The position numbers and the translations under genes are program-made. Shown here piece after piece: positions 45,179 to 53,542 of a DNA stretch of 64,000 bases. The first letter of the stretch is position 1; every line of letters begins with the position of its first letter. Location of the stretch: the NCBI GenBank assembly GCA_023251095.1, contig JAHEZL010000016.1, positions 46,605 through 110,604 on the forward strand, written 5' to 3'. The stretch comes from Flavobacteriales bacterium (GTDB taxonomy: Bacteria > Bacteroidota > Bacteroidia > Flavobacteriales_C > GCA-002722245). The notes below the pieces were generated by a model that searched no databases, was not told the DNA's origin, and saw nothing but the letters and a program-made list of their open reading frames with translations.

Positions 45179-46627
45179 TTACTTTTTTTTCTTTGCTGCT
45201 TTTGTTGGCTTTGCCTTAGTTTTTGCAACAACTTTTGCTTTAGGAGCAGCTTTAGGCTTTGCTTTAACAACAGTTTTTGCTTTAACTACCACTTTCGCTT
45301 TAGGCTTTACTGTTTTTTTCGCAGGTTTTGCCTTTGCTTTAACCAGTACTACTTTGGCTTTTGGTGTTGATTTTACTGCCACTTTAGCTTTAACCGCTTC
45401 TTTTACTTTAGCAGAAGCTTTTGGTTTAGCATCTAAAGCAGCTACATGCTTATTCACCCTTTCTTCAAAGTCGGTGAGCACATTCATGTAATTGATGAAA
45501 GCCTCGTAAGGAGTGTTGTAGTGATTGAAATATTTGTGCACGTCTCCATCAGAGAAGAACTTGGTACACATATAATAGAAATGATCACTTGTTTGCAAAT
45601 ACAACCAATCTCTTTGAAGGTCGGCATCTTTAATTCTTTTTACTTTTTCTTCCAGACGGTAAAGGCTATCGAAAGCATCATCCTGAATATGATTTCCCAA
45701 CCATGCAGATAAATCTCTTTCTAAATCGGCCCAGGAAATAGGATTATCAATACTTAATGAACCTCTTACCTGTAATTGATCAGCTGCTTCGGACGGCGTA
45801 CAAAATTTAAATTCCGAACGTTCCAACACCAGTCGCGGCAAGTGATACATGAAATCGAAAATACCGGTTTCATGCCATTGGTGCTCACCGAAAGTTTCAT
45901 AGTCCATAAACAAATTCACAATTTCTTCTGTCCATGAAATTGAATTCAGCCAATCCACGTATTTATCGGCAGTAAGCGGCCACGCATCCCATGACGACTG
46001 AGAAAAACGGAAAGCGATATCATCACTTAACTTATAATTTTTCAATAAAAGTTTCAGTTCAGGAACATGCTCGTTCTGATACATATAGTTCGGAGATCTC
46101 CAATCCAAAACTTTATCGGCACCTTCGGTAACCATTGTTTTATAACCCATTTGATTCACCATCCATCCGATGTGGTTGGAATAAATCAACTCTGTATTTC
46201 TGAACACTTTCGGTTTTTGTCCGAACAATTGCTCTATTTTTTTTGCCTGACGTTCAACTTGTTTTTTAAATTCTTCCGGACTTTTCAAAGCCGATAAGGA
46301 GTGGGCATAGGTTTCAGCCAGAAACTCCACACAACCTGTATCTGCTAATCTTTTGAAGCTATCCAAAACATCCTGCGCATACATTTCAAACTGATCCATT
46401 GCAGTTCCTGAAATAGAGAAACTCACTTTGAACTCGCCTTTGTACTGATGAATTAAATCCAAAAGGAGTTGATTCATCGGTAAATAACATTTATCAGCTA
46501 CTTTACGCATGATGCGTCTGTTCGCCTCTTCATCAAAGTAGTTGTGGTCTTTGCTGATATCAAAAAAGCGATAGGTTTTCAACCTCATCGGCTGATGTAC
46601 CTGAAAGTAAAAACATATTTTCTTCAT
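45179..46627 (-). CDS. GH57 alpha-glucan hydrolase/transferase with Lys-rich tail
   Basis: 482 aa. The GH57 domain (1–400) has FYFQVHQPMRL at the start, nucleophile Glu146 in RNTELIY and the acid/base Asp242 in FMDYETFGEH. No signal peptide is present, so it acts on cytoplasmic glycogen. Residues about 400–482 form a tail made almost only of Lys, Ala, Val, Pro and Thr (repeats such as KAKPKAAPKAK, ending KAAKKKK), like histone H1 tails. That tail is not part of the GH57 fold. Gene spacing to the glycosyltransferase is 3 nt. GH57 enzymes include amylases, 4-alpha-glucanotransferases and branching enzymes; which one this is remains open. Confidence 0.92.
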   Translation of the reverse strand: MKKICFYFQVHQPMRLKTYRFFDISKDHNYFDEEANRRIMRKVADKCYLPMNQLLLDLIHQYKGEFKVSFSISGTAMDQFEMYAQDVLDSFKRLADTGCVEFLAETYAHSLSALKSPEEFKKQVERQAKKIEQLFGQKPKVFRNTELIYSNHIGWMVNQMGYKTMVTEGADKVLDWRSPNYMYQNEHVPELKLLLKNYKLSDDIAFRFSQSSWDAWPLTADKYVDWLNSISWTEEIVNLFMDYETFGEHQWHETGIFDFMYHLPRLVLERSEFKFCTPSEAADQLQVRGSLSIDNPISWADLERDLSAWLGNHIQDDAFDSLYRLEEKVKRIKDADLQRDWLYLQTSDHFYYMCTKFFSDGDVHKYFNHYNTPYEAFINYMNVLTDFEERVNKHVAALDAKPKASAKVKEAVKAKVAVKSTPKAKVVLVKAKAKPAKKTVKPKAKVVVKAKTVVKAKPKAAPKAKVVAKTKAKPTKAAKKKK

Positions 46628-46630
46628 ATC

Positions 46631-47932
46631 TTATTTTAACTGCTTTAATGTTTCCTGATAAACTTCTTTAACACGCAATGCTGCGTATTCCCATTTCAAT
46701 CCGTCCACTTCCTTGTATCCTTCCTCGGCCAGTGTTTTTGAAATTTTAGGGTAATTCAATAATCCGCAAATAGAATCGGCGAGTATGTTGGTATCCCAAA
46801 AATCAACTTTGATTACGTATTTCAATACTTCTGCCACTCCCGACTGATTCGATATAATCACCGGAACACCGGAGCGCATGGCCTCCAAAGGAGTAATGCC
46901 AAAGGGTTCAGATACAGAAGGCATAACATAAACGTTAGTCATTCCATACATTTTATCGGTTTCAGCCGAATTTAAAAATCCGGTAAAATGAAAGCGGGAA
47001 CTCATGCGGAGTTCGGCCACTCTTTCCACCAGTTTCAAATACATGTCGCCATGTCCGGCCATAACAAAGTGTACATCGGGCAATTGATCCAATACTTTTT
47101 TAGCTGCTTCAACAAAGTAATCCGGACCTTTCTGAAAAGTAATTCTTCCCAGGAAAGTCACAATTTGTTTATCGAGTAAATTCTCTTTTTTATAAATGAC
47201 TTTTGAGCGGGGAACTACTGCATTGTGCACCACCACTACTTTATGCGGAGGAATGCCATATCTGTCGATGAGTATGCGGCGGGTCAAACGACTCACTGCG
47301 ATAATGGTATCGGCAGCTTGAAAACCTGCTCTTTCAATATTGTAAACATCCTGATTGACATGTTCTCCTGAGCGATCGAACTCGGTAGCATGAACGTGAA
47401 CCACCAAGGGTTTTCCGCTTATTTCTTTCGCCACAATTCCGGCCTGATACGTCAGCCAGTCGTGAGCGTGAATGACATCAAAATCGTTGTCTCTCGCAAT
47501 CTGCATAGCCACCATGGCATATTGCTGCACCTCTTTTATTAAATCGGCACCGTATTTTCCTGTGAAAGTATATTGTAATGTTTTAGCTGTATTGTCGATT
47601 TTAACATCAGAAAAAGTGCTCTCCTGTGCAATAGCAAATTCTTCGGGAGAAACATAAGGAACAATGCGGGAATTGATTTCGAGGTAAGATATTTTTTTAA
47701 GATTTTCATTGAAGCTCGGATGATCAAAGTTCACCGCAACCTGATTGGCATCCACAAAGCGGAATTTATCTTTGTCTTCTTTTCCGTATAATTTCGGAAC
47801 AACAAATAAAACATCAACATTGTGCTGAATCAAGCCACTTACCAAGCCATAGCAAGCAGTTCCTAAACCTCCTGAAATCTGAGGAGGGAATTCCCAACCG
47901 AACATTAATACCCGTAATCTTTTCTTTTTCAT
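46631..47932 (-). CDS. Glycogen synthase-like glycosyltransferase (GT4/GT5)
   Basis: 433 aa, GT-B fold. N-terminal FGWEFPPQISGGLGTACYGL holds the Gly-rich donor loop seen in glycogen synthases. HAHDWLTY (the acceptor-side His) and the C-terminal EPFGITPLEAM with the conserved Glu complete the active site. The enzyme probably extends alpha-1,4-glucan from a nucleotide sugar. It is cytoplasmic. It lies 3 nt upstream of GH57 and 16 nt downstream of the debranching enzyme, which supports glycogen synthesis rather than cell-wall glycan transfer. Confidence 0.88.
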   Translation of the reverse strand: MKKKRLRVLMFGWEFPPQISGGLGTACYGLVSGLIQHNVDVLFVVPKLYGKEDKDKFRFVDANQVAVNFDHPSFNENLKKISYLEINSRIVPYVSPEEFAIAQESTFSDVKIDNTAKTLQYTFTGKYGADLIKEVQQYAMVAMQIARDNDFDVIHAHDWLTYQAGIVAKEISGKPLVVHVHATEFDRSGEHVNQDVYNIERAGFQAADTIIAVSRLTRRILIDRYGIPPHKVVVVHNAVVPRSKVIYKKENLLDKQIVTFLGRITFQKGPDYFVEAAKKVLDQLPDVHFVMAGHGDMYLKLVERVAELRMSSRFHFTGFLNSAETDKMYGMTNVYVMPSVSEPFGITPLEAMRSGVPVIISNQSGVAEVLKYVIKVDFWDTNILADSICGLLNYPKISKTLAEEGYKEVDGLKWEYAALRVKEVYQETLKQLK

Positions 47933-47948
47933 TGTCTCTGGTCCCTTC

Positions 47949-49886
47949 TTATTTTCCCTTTATCATTTCTCTTATTCGCAAGAGTTCTGCAACACTCCAT
48001 GCCTGCGATATGGTACCTACGGCCTTATGCGGAGCATCCCCGTCGTAGATTTCAGCAATAGAACCCATCCCATACTCATTTATTGCCGCTGCAAAACTAT
48101 CATATATTTCTTTAATAAATGCCTTTGCTTTATTTCCGTGGATTTTGAGATAAGCTTCCGCAAAATGCCCTAATAACCATGGCCAAACCACCCCCTGATG
48201 GTACATCAGATCTCTTTCTTTCTGATCTCCTCTGTACAAACCCTTATACATACGATCATTTTGGGAAAGAGTTCGCAATCCGCGGGGAGTTAACAATTGT
48301 TCTTTTACTTCCTGTAATACCGACACCGCCATTTCCCCGTCTATCAATGGATACGGAAGGGAGATCGCAAAAACCTGATTGGGGCGCAGCGACCAGTCGA
48401 AATGATTCCCGTCGATACAATCGGCGAGATAAGAATTGTCGACACTCCAAAACATATTTTTGAAAGAGGCCTGCAAACGCGCCGGAATATCTTTCCATTC
48501 ACTGATGAAAGTTTTATCTCCCGCCAGTTTTGCCATCTCCAGGGAGAAGCAAATGGCATTATACCACAGTGCATTTAAATCAACAGCCAGTCCTGCACGC
48601 GGCGTAACGGGTCTGTTGTCCACCATGGCATCCATCCACGTAAGCGCCACATCTTCTTGTCCGCCATACAACAAACCATTCTCCTGCATGTGGATATTGT
48701 ACATTGTTCCTTTGCGGTAATTCTCTAAAATATCTTTCATTTTAGCACCGTACTCCTTCCATGTTTTTTTAGAAGAATCGGTATACTCCGTATATTTTTG
48801 TAAAGCCCAGAAAAACCAAAGTGAAGCATCAGCTGAATTGTATCGCGCTTCCTCTCCCACTCCGATATTGGTCAGCAATCCGCCCTTCAGATCTTTCAGC
48901 ATCGTATCAATGATAGACTTGCAAACAGCAGGCTTCTCCATTGTGAGTGTTAATCCCGGCAAAGAAATAAAAGTATCTCTTCCCCAGCGACCGAACCAAT
49001 GATAGCCTGCGCATATCTCAGTTCCTTTTTTGGTATTGGCTATAAATTGAGCTGCTGCTTTTTCGAGACAGTCGCTGAAATTTTTTACGGTTTTAATTTT
49101 TTCGAGTTCCGCAGAAAAAAAATCGCCGAGTTTTTTTGCAGCGCTTTTCTTTGTCCCTGCAGAAAAAATAAGTTCTTCGCCTTTTGTAAGCGCTGCGGTG
49201 AAAGATCCCGGAGAAAAAACATCTTCCCTGAAATCATAACCGCGCTCCAGTTCTCTTAAATATTCGGCATTGTAAAACCAATCGGAAGCGGCAGTGAAAT
49301 TGGCCTTTTTGGAAGTTTGAAAAAACAAACTGTCGTACTGAGGATACATTTTATACTCAATGCCGTTTTCTACTGTGTTTGAATTTAAACTGACCTGTTC
49401 ATTGCTTTTTCCAACCTGATGAATTTTTCGGAAAACGGTAAAAGGTTGAATTTTTATATCGATGCTTCCTTTAGCTTTCAAGCAGGTATAGCGCACTAAA
49501 ACTCTGTCTTCGTTCTCCGCTAAAAGCATTTCCTTTTTCAGGAGGACTCCGCCGATTTCAAAAATCCAGGTTGGAATTTTATCGCCGTTGTATTCCTGTA
49601 AAAAAGAATAGCCTTGCGGATGAATAGTATTTGGATATTGACCGGTTCCTAATTCATAAGATTGTTTGGAAGCCACCACTGTTTCATTCAAAGATGACAA
49701 CAGCACATAGCTGTTGTCATCAATTTGTGGTTGACGTGCGACCAACAAGCCATGGTATTTTCTGGTGTTGCACAAAACCAAAGAAGAGCTGCAATAAGCT
49801 CCGGTTTTGTTAGTTTCTAGAAATTCCTTTTGTGACGAACTGTTGAAATCCGCTAATTGTGTTTTATCAAAATAAATAAAGGACAT
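47949..49886 (-). CDS. Glycogen debranching enzyme (amylo-alpha-1,6-glucosidase)
   Basis: 645 aa. An N-terminal beta-rich domain (about 1–260, with NTRKYHGLLVARQP as its marker) precedes an alpha/alpha-barrel GH133 catalytic domain (about 275–640). Family segments include HWFGRWGRDTFISLPGL, ADASLWFFWAL, the acidic DGNHFDWSLRPNQVF and YHQGVVWPWLLGHF. It removes alpha-1,6 branch glucose in the cytoplasm. It overlaps the DUF2934 gene upstream by one base and lies 16 nt before the glycosyltransferase gene. It is a single-function debranching type, without the glucanotransferase half of the eukaryotic enzyme. Confidence 0.92.
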   Translation of the reverse strand: MSFIYFDKTQLADFNSSSQKEFLETNKTGAYCSSSLVLCNTRKYHGLLVARQPQIDDNSYVLLSSLNETVVASKQSYELGTGQYPNTIHPQGYSFLQEYNGDKIPTWIFEIGGVLLKKEMLLAENEDRVLVRYTCLKAKGSIDIKIQPFTVFRKIHQVGKSNEQVSLNSNTVENGIEYKMYPQYDSLFFQTSKKANFTAASDWFYNAEYLRELERGYDFREDVFSPGSFTAALTKGEELIFSAGTKKSAAKKLGDFFSAELEKIKTVKNFSDCLEKAAAQFIANTKKGTEICAGYHWFGRWGRDTFISLPGLTLTMEKPAVCKSIIDTMLKDLKGGLLTNIGVGEEARYNSADASLWFFWALQKYTEYTDSSKKTWKEYGAKMKDILENYRKGTMYNIHMQENGLLYGGQEDVALTWMDAMVDNRPVTPRAGLAVDLNALWYNAICFSLEMAKLAGDKTFISEWKDIPARLQASFKNMFWSVDNSYLADCIDGNHFDWSLRPNQVFAISLPYPLIDGEMAVSVLQEVKEQLLTPRGLRTLSQNDRMYKGLYRGDQKERDLMYHQGVVWPWLLGHFAEAYLKIHGNKAKAFIKEIYDSFAAAINEYGMGSIAEIYDGDAPHKAVGTISQAWSVAELLRIREMIKGK

Positions 49887-50074
49887 TATTTGCTCAACTC
49901 TTTCTCGGCTTGAATCCAGTTTTGTTCTGCTGAAGCACTTCCTCCGTTGCTGATGAAAATCTCAAAAGCTCTTTTGCTGATTTCATCATAGCTTACTGAC
50001 TTTTTAACGCTTGCTTTTTTTGCTGCCGGTTTAGCTGTAGTAATGTTCTCTGTTGTTGCTTTTTTTGCTGCCAT
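49886..50074 (-). CDS. Small DUF2934 protein with Lys/Ala-rich N-terminus
   Basis: 62 aa. Residues 1–27 are rich in Lys and Ala (AAKKATTENITTAKPAAKKA). Residues about 28–62 match the DUF2934 helix-hairpin: SYDEISKRAFEIFISNGGSA followed by NWIQAEKEL. No signal peptide or membrane segment is visible. The start is the only ATG in the frame. It is the first gene of the glycogen cluster and overlaps the debranching gene by one base, which implies coupled translation. Function of DUF2934 is unknown. The basic segment resembles the tail on the GH57 enzyme of the same cluster. Confidence 0.82.
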   Translation of the reverse strand: MAAKKATTENITTAKPAAKKASVKKSVSYDEISKRAFEIFISNGGSASAEQNWIQAEKELSK

Positions 50075-50201
50075 TTTACCCTAGTTTTTGTTAGATATTA
50101 AATAATTAGTGTAAATCTATCATAATATTTAATTTTTTTAGCTGTCATTGGTCATAAAAAAATATGATTTAATACAAATTTAATCTCCTGCACCCCCCCA
50201 G

Positions 50202-51728
50202 CTATTCTTTCTTGATCACCTTTACCGAAGAAACCACACCCGAGGGATCGGTAAGATTGATGAAGTAAGTCCCTTCCTCATAAGGCTGCAGAGTCATTTT
50301 AAATTTATTCTCTCCTATCATTGACGGGATGTGCGCAAAGTATTGTGCATTCCCGTTCATATCGGTAATTGTTAATTTATAGGTACCACCCGTATTTGAA
50401 TTGTAATACAATAAAATATTATTGGAACTCGGGTTGGGCGACAACTGCGTAATTGCATTGATTTTATTGCTGACGTTCACTTCAATGATTTTATATTTTG
50501 TGTTAGCGCCGTCGTTATCGTATTCCTGCAATTGATAGTAGTGAATTCCTTCCGCTGCATTTTCATGCGTAAAGCTGTAATCCAACCATTCGTTGCTGGT
50601 TCCGGCAGCGTCAATTTTACCCAGCACTTCAAAATTGATCCCATCGGTAGAATGCAAAATATTAAAATAGGAACTATTGATTTCACTGGCAGTTTGCCAT
50701 TTCAACACCACATTTTTTCCTTCTTTTTCTGCTTCAAAGGAAGTCATTTGAACCGGTAAAGCCGTACCTCCTGCCATAGCGAAATAGTTATGCACCTGCC
50801 AGGCTTCGTTGGTAAGATTGTTATTGGCAGCTACGGTAAACCCGTCGGCATCCAGCGATTTTATCCGCGAGGCAGCAGCAGCTGTAGCCGAATAATACAA
50901 AGTTTTATCACTTGCTGCATTGATTCCTGCAGTTCTAAAAACCGGTGTTTGCGCCCTTCTCCAAATGGCCACGAAGGTAGCTGTACCACCCAAACCTGTA
51001 ATTGCCTTGTCGGCCGTACCATCACCCGATGTATAAGTACCGTCTTTTATAGTAGATGCACTCACGTTAAATGCGATATAGTAGTAGTTCACGCCGCTTA
51101 AAATAGGCGAACTACCGCCGGTTCCTGTGGTCCACCCATCTGCACCATAACTCACTACATAATCGGCAGAAGCAGTTGTGGAAGTATTGCATGTGAAAAA
51201 ACCATCATCACTTCCCGCCCCCATACTGTTTAATAAAAATCCCGGATCGGCTGCTGCTGAAGCAGCATCACCACATATTAAAATAGCTTCGGGCTGAAAG
51301 CCACATCCGCTAATTACCTCAGCTGTCGGACTGCCATCGCCCACATAAGTTCCTATGTGAATATTTGTTCCCTCGTTGAAGGCAATCCATTGATATTGAG
51401 TACCGGAATTATTTGTCCTGTTCCCCGACCCAATCGTAAAACCGTCGGAATTCAAAGAAGTAACTTCTCCTGAAATTAATGCAACAGATGTTGTCCCTAG
51501 TTGTTTGGTTTTTCCCGAAGGCATGTTGGCAGTAGTAAATACTGCTTCATAAGCACCATGTGATTTTATAATGATTGCTTCGGGCGAGAAGCCTAAGCCT
51601 GTTATAGATTTTGAAGTACCATTACCTGTGTAATTACCATAAGCAAAGGTTTGTCCCGCTAGATTGAAATTTATCAGAATTATTAGTAAAACTGATAAAA
51701 GCACCTGAGTAAACTTTTTTGCTTCCAT
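50202..51728 (-). CDS. T9SS-exported repeat protein, paralog 1
   Basis: 508 aa. Signal peptide about 1–25. The N-terminal 300 residues hold three copies of a roughly 100-residue domain, each starting with a G-x-Y-x-G-(D/N)-G motif and then GFxPEAI-like strands (AYGNYTGNG, HIGTYVGDG, KDGTYTSGDG). Residues about 325–425 form a fibronectin-like module (VVLKWQTASEINSSYF, YYQLQEYDNDGANTKY). The last 75 residues are a T9SS sorting domain (LSPNPSSNN, LTITDMNG, EEGTYFINL). It should reach the cell surface. No enzyme motif is visible; a structural or adhesive role is plausible. It is the downstream twin of the next gene. Confidence 0.85.
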   Translation of the reverse strand: MEAKKFTQVLLSVLLIILINFNLAGQTFAYGNYTGNGTSKSITGLGFSPEAIIIKSHGAYEAVFTTANMPSGKTKQLGTTSVALISGEVTSLNSDGFTIGSGNRTNNSGTQYQWIAFNEGTNIHIGTYVGDGSPTAEVISGCGFQPEAILICGDAASAAADPGFLLNSMGAGSDDGFFTCNTSTTASADYVVSYGADGWTTGTGGSSPILSGVNYYYIAFNVSASTIKDGTYTSGDGTADKAITGLGGTATFVAIWRRAQTPVFRTAGINAASDKTLYYSATAAAASRIKSLDADGFTVAANNNLTNEAWQVHNYFAMAGGTALPVQMTSFEAEKEGKNVVLKWQTASEINSSYFNILHSTDGINFEVLGKIDAAGTSNEWLDYSFTHENAAEGIHYYQLQEYDNDGANTKYKIIEVNVSNKINAITQLSPNPSSNNILLYYNSNTGGTYKLTITDMNGNAQYFAHIPSMIGENKFKMTLQPYEEGTYFINLTDPSGVVSSVKVIKKE

Positions 51729-51787
51729 AACATTCGCTTTAAATTAACCTCCGACACACTTCCCGTAAACACTGAATTTTAGCGCAT

Positions 51788-51811
51788 TATATACGTAATT
51801 ATACGTATATA
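51788..51811. promoter_or_regulatory. Perfect palindrome upstream of T9SS paralog 1
   Basis: TATATACGTA and TACGTATATA are perfect 10-bp arms around a 4-nt ATTA centre. The site lies 60 nt upstream of the start at 51728. It has no T-run and is A/T-rich, which fits an operator better than a terminator. Confidence 0.45.
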
Positions 51812-51842
51812 AAAATGAATGGTTGTCGGATGTTGATAAAAC

Positions 51843-51874
51843 AAAAAATGCGATAATCTTCCGACTATCGCATT
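51843..51874 (-). terminator. Intrinsic terminator after T9SS paralog 2
   Basis: On the minus strand a 9-bp stem (AATGCGATA / TATCGCATT) with a 10-nt loop leads into TTTTGTTTT. It lies 18 nt after the stop of the upstream gene, so the two paralogs are separate transcription units. Confidence 0.82.
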
Positions 51875-51892
51875 TCAGTACATGATTTGAGC

Positions 51893-53413
51893 TTAATTCT
51901 TCTTCAGCACTTTTATGGTAGACACCGTTCCGCTTGGATCGGTAAGATTGATGAAATAAGTTCCTTCCTCATAAGGTTCAACTGTCAGTTTGAATCTATT
52001 TTCTCCTACCATTGAAGGGATATGCGCAAAATACAAAGCATCTCCTTTGATATCTGTAATGGTTAATTTATACAATCCGCCCGTTGTTGAATTGTAATAC
52101 ATACTTATGTTGTTGGAAGAGGGATTAGGAAATAATTGAGTGATGGCATTCACCTTACTGTTAATATTTACCGCAATGATTCTGAATTTTTCATTGGCGC
52201 CGTCATTATCATATTCGGCCAATTGATAATAATGTATACCATCTGAAGGATTTTCATCCACATAGCTATAATCCGATTTCTGATTGGTAGTTCCTTTGGC
52301 CTGGACTGAACCCAAAGCTTCAAAATTCACACCGTCGGTTGAATGGAGTATTTCAAAATGATCACTATTGATCTCACTGGCTGTTTCCCATGATAAGTTC
52401 ACATTTCTTCCCTCTTTTGCAGCATCAAAAGAAGTCATTTGAACAGGCAAAGATGTACCTCCCGACATTGCGAAATAGATATGTTCCTGATTCGCCACCC
52501 TAACATTGGCACTTAAGTTAGCAACCGTAAATCCCGCTCCTGCATCCATACTTTTTATATGACCGGTTGCTGCGGCTGTAGCGGTAAAAAACAAAGACTT
52601 GTCAGTGGCATCCGCATAAGAAGCAATTCTCATCATCGGTGTCGCAGCTTGTTGTTTTACAATTAAAAAGTCAGGTTTAAATCCGGGATCAGTAACCGCA
52701 TAATCAGAACCATCATTACCGGGAGTGTATGCATTTTCCTTAATGGTTGTACCGCTTTCATTAAAGGCTATATAATAATAATTTGTTCCATTGTTAGACG
52801 GAGTAACGCCAGTATTATTCTGAATTGACCATCCATCGGCAGTCCATACATTGATATAATTAATACCAGCCGTAGTTGATGTAGTCCTTGTAAGAAGTCC
52901 TTCATTACCATTTGTAACCCAATACCCTGTTATAAAACCGGCATCACCATGCGCTGAAGCAACATCTCCGCAAACAAGAAATGCTTCAGGTACAAATCCA
53001 CAGCCGGTGAGAGTCATATCAGCTGATGTTCCCGTGTATGTTCCTACATGAATATTGGTGCTTTCGTTAAAAGCGATCCAATTGTATTGCACGTTGACCT
53101 TATTGGCACGATCTCCGGCTCCAACGGTAAAACCGTCTGCATTCAGTGAAGTAACTTCTCCCGTAATTAAGGCAACGCTTCCTGTTCCCAATTGCTTGGT
53201 TTTACCCGCGGCCATATTTGCTGTTGTAAACACCGCTTCATAAGCACCATTCGATTTAATGATAATTGCTTCGGGAGAAAAACCTAAACCGGTAATTGTT
53301 TTAGAAACGCCATTACCTGTATAATTTCCATAAGCGTACGTTTGAGCGGAAACACTTAGATGAATACCTATTAGTAAAAACGTTAACAAAACAATGATTT
53401 TCTGCACTTTCAT
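51893..53413 (-). CDS. T9SS-exported repeat protein, paralog 2
   Basis: 506 aa from ATG 53413, which starts the signal peptide MKVQKIIVLLTFLLIG; the frame continues to 53482 but that extension is not signal-like. The layout is the same as in the downstream twin: three beta-rich domains (AYGNYTGNGVSKTITGLGFS, HVGTYTGTSADMTLTGCGF, KENAYTPGNDGSDYAVTD), a fibronectin-like module and a T9SS sorting domain ending STIKVLKKN. Long stretches are nearly identical between the twins in the first and last parts and much more diverged in the middle two domains. A Bacteroidota-type promoter lies at 53443–53473. Confidence 0.85.
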   Translation of the reverse strand: MKVQKIIVLLTFLLIGIHLSVSAQTYAYGNYTGNGVSKTITGLGFSPEAIIIKSNGAYEAVFTTANMAAGKTKQLGTGSVALITGEVTSLNADGFTVGAGDRANKVNVQYNWIAFNESTNIHVGTYTGTSADMTLTGCGFVPEAFLVCGDVASAHGDAGFITGYWVTNGNEGLLTRTTSTTAGINYINVWTADGWSIQNNTGVTPSNNGTNYYYIAFNESGTTIKENAYTPGNDGSDYAVTDPGFKPDFLIVKQQAATPMMRIASYADATDKSLFFTATAAATGHIKSMDAGAGFTVANLSANVRVANQEHIYFAMSGGTSLPVQMTSFDAAKEGRNVNLSWETASEINSDHFEILHSTDGVNFEALGSVQAKGTTNQKSDYSYVDENPSDGIHYYQLAEYDNDGANEKFRIIAVNINSKVNAITQLFPNPSSNNISMYYNSTTGGLYKLTITDIKGDALYFAHIPSMVGENRFKLTVEPYEEGTYFINLTDPSGTVSTIKVLKKN

Positions 53414-53442
53414 AATAACGCTTCTTTTTAATCCGGGAATTG

Positions 53443-53473
53443 TAAAAATAGTAATCCAAGGTATATAACGCAA
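53443..53473 (-). promoter_or_regulatory. Promoter of T9SS paralog 2
   Basis: On the minus strand TTG (53471–53473) precedes TATTTTTA (53443–53450) with a 20-nt spacer; the second box misses only the last base of TAnnTTTG. The predicted leader to the ATG at 53413 is about 26 nt. Confidence 0.45.
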
Positions 53474-53542
53474 CAAAATCAATTAAGTTCCCTATGTAGA
53501 AACACTTAGTTTTATTTCGGAAACGAAACCCGAAACAAGAAA

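Noticed and set aside
50190..50200. Run of seven C next to the 3' end of the T9SS gene as a phase-variation tract
   Set aside because: It lies outside the reading frame, just after the stop codon, so length changes would not alter the protein.
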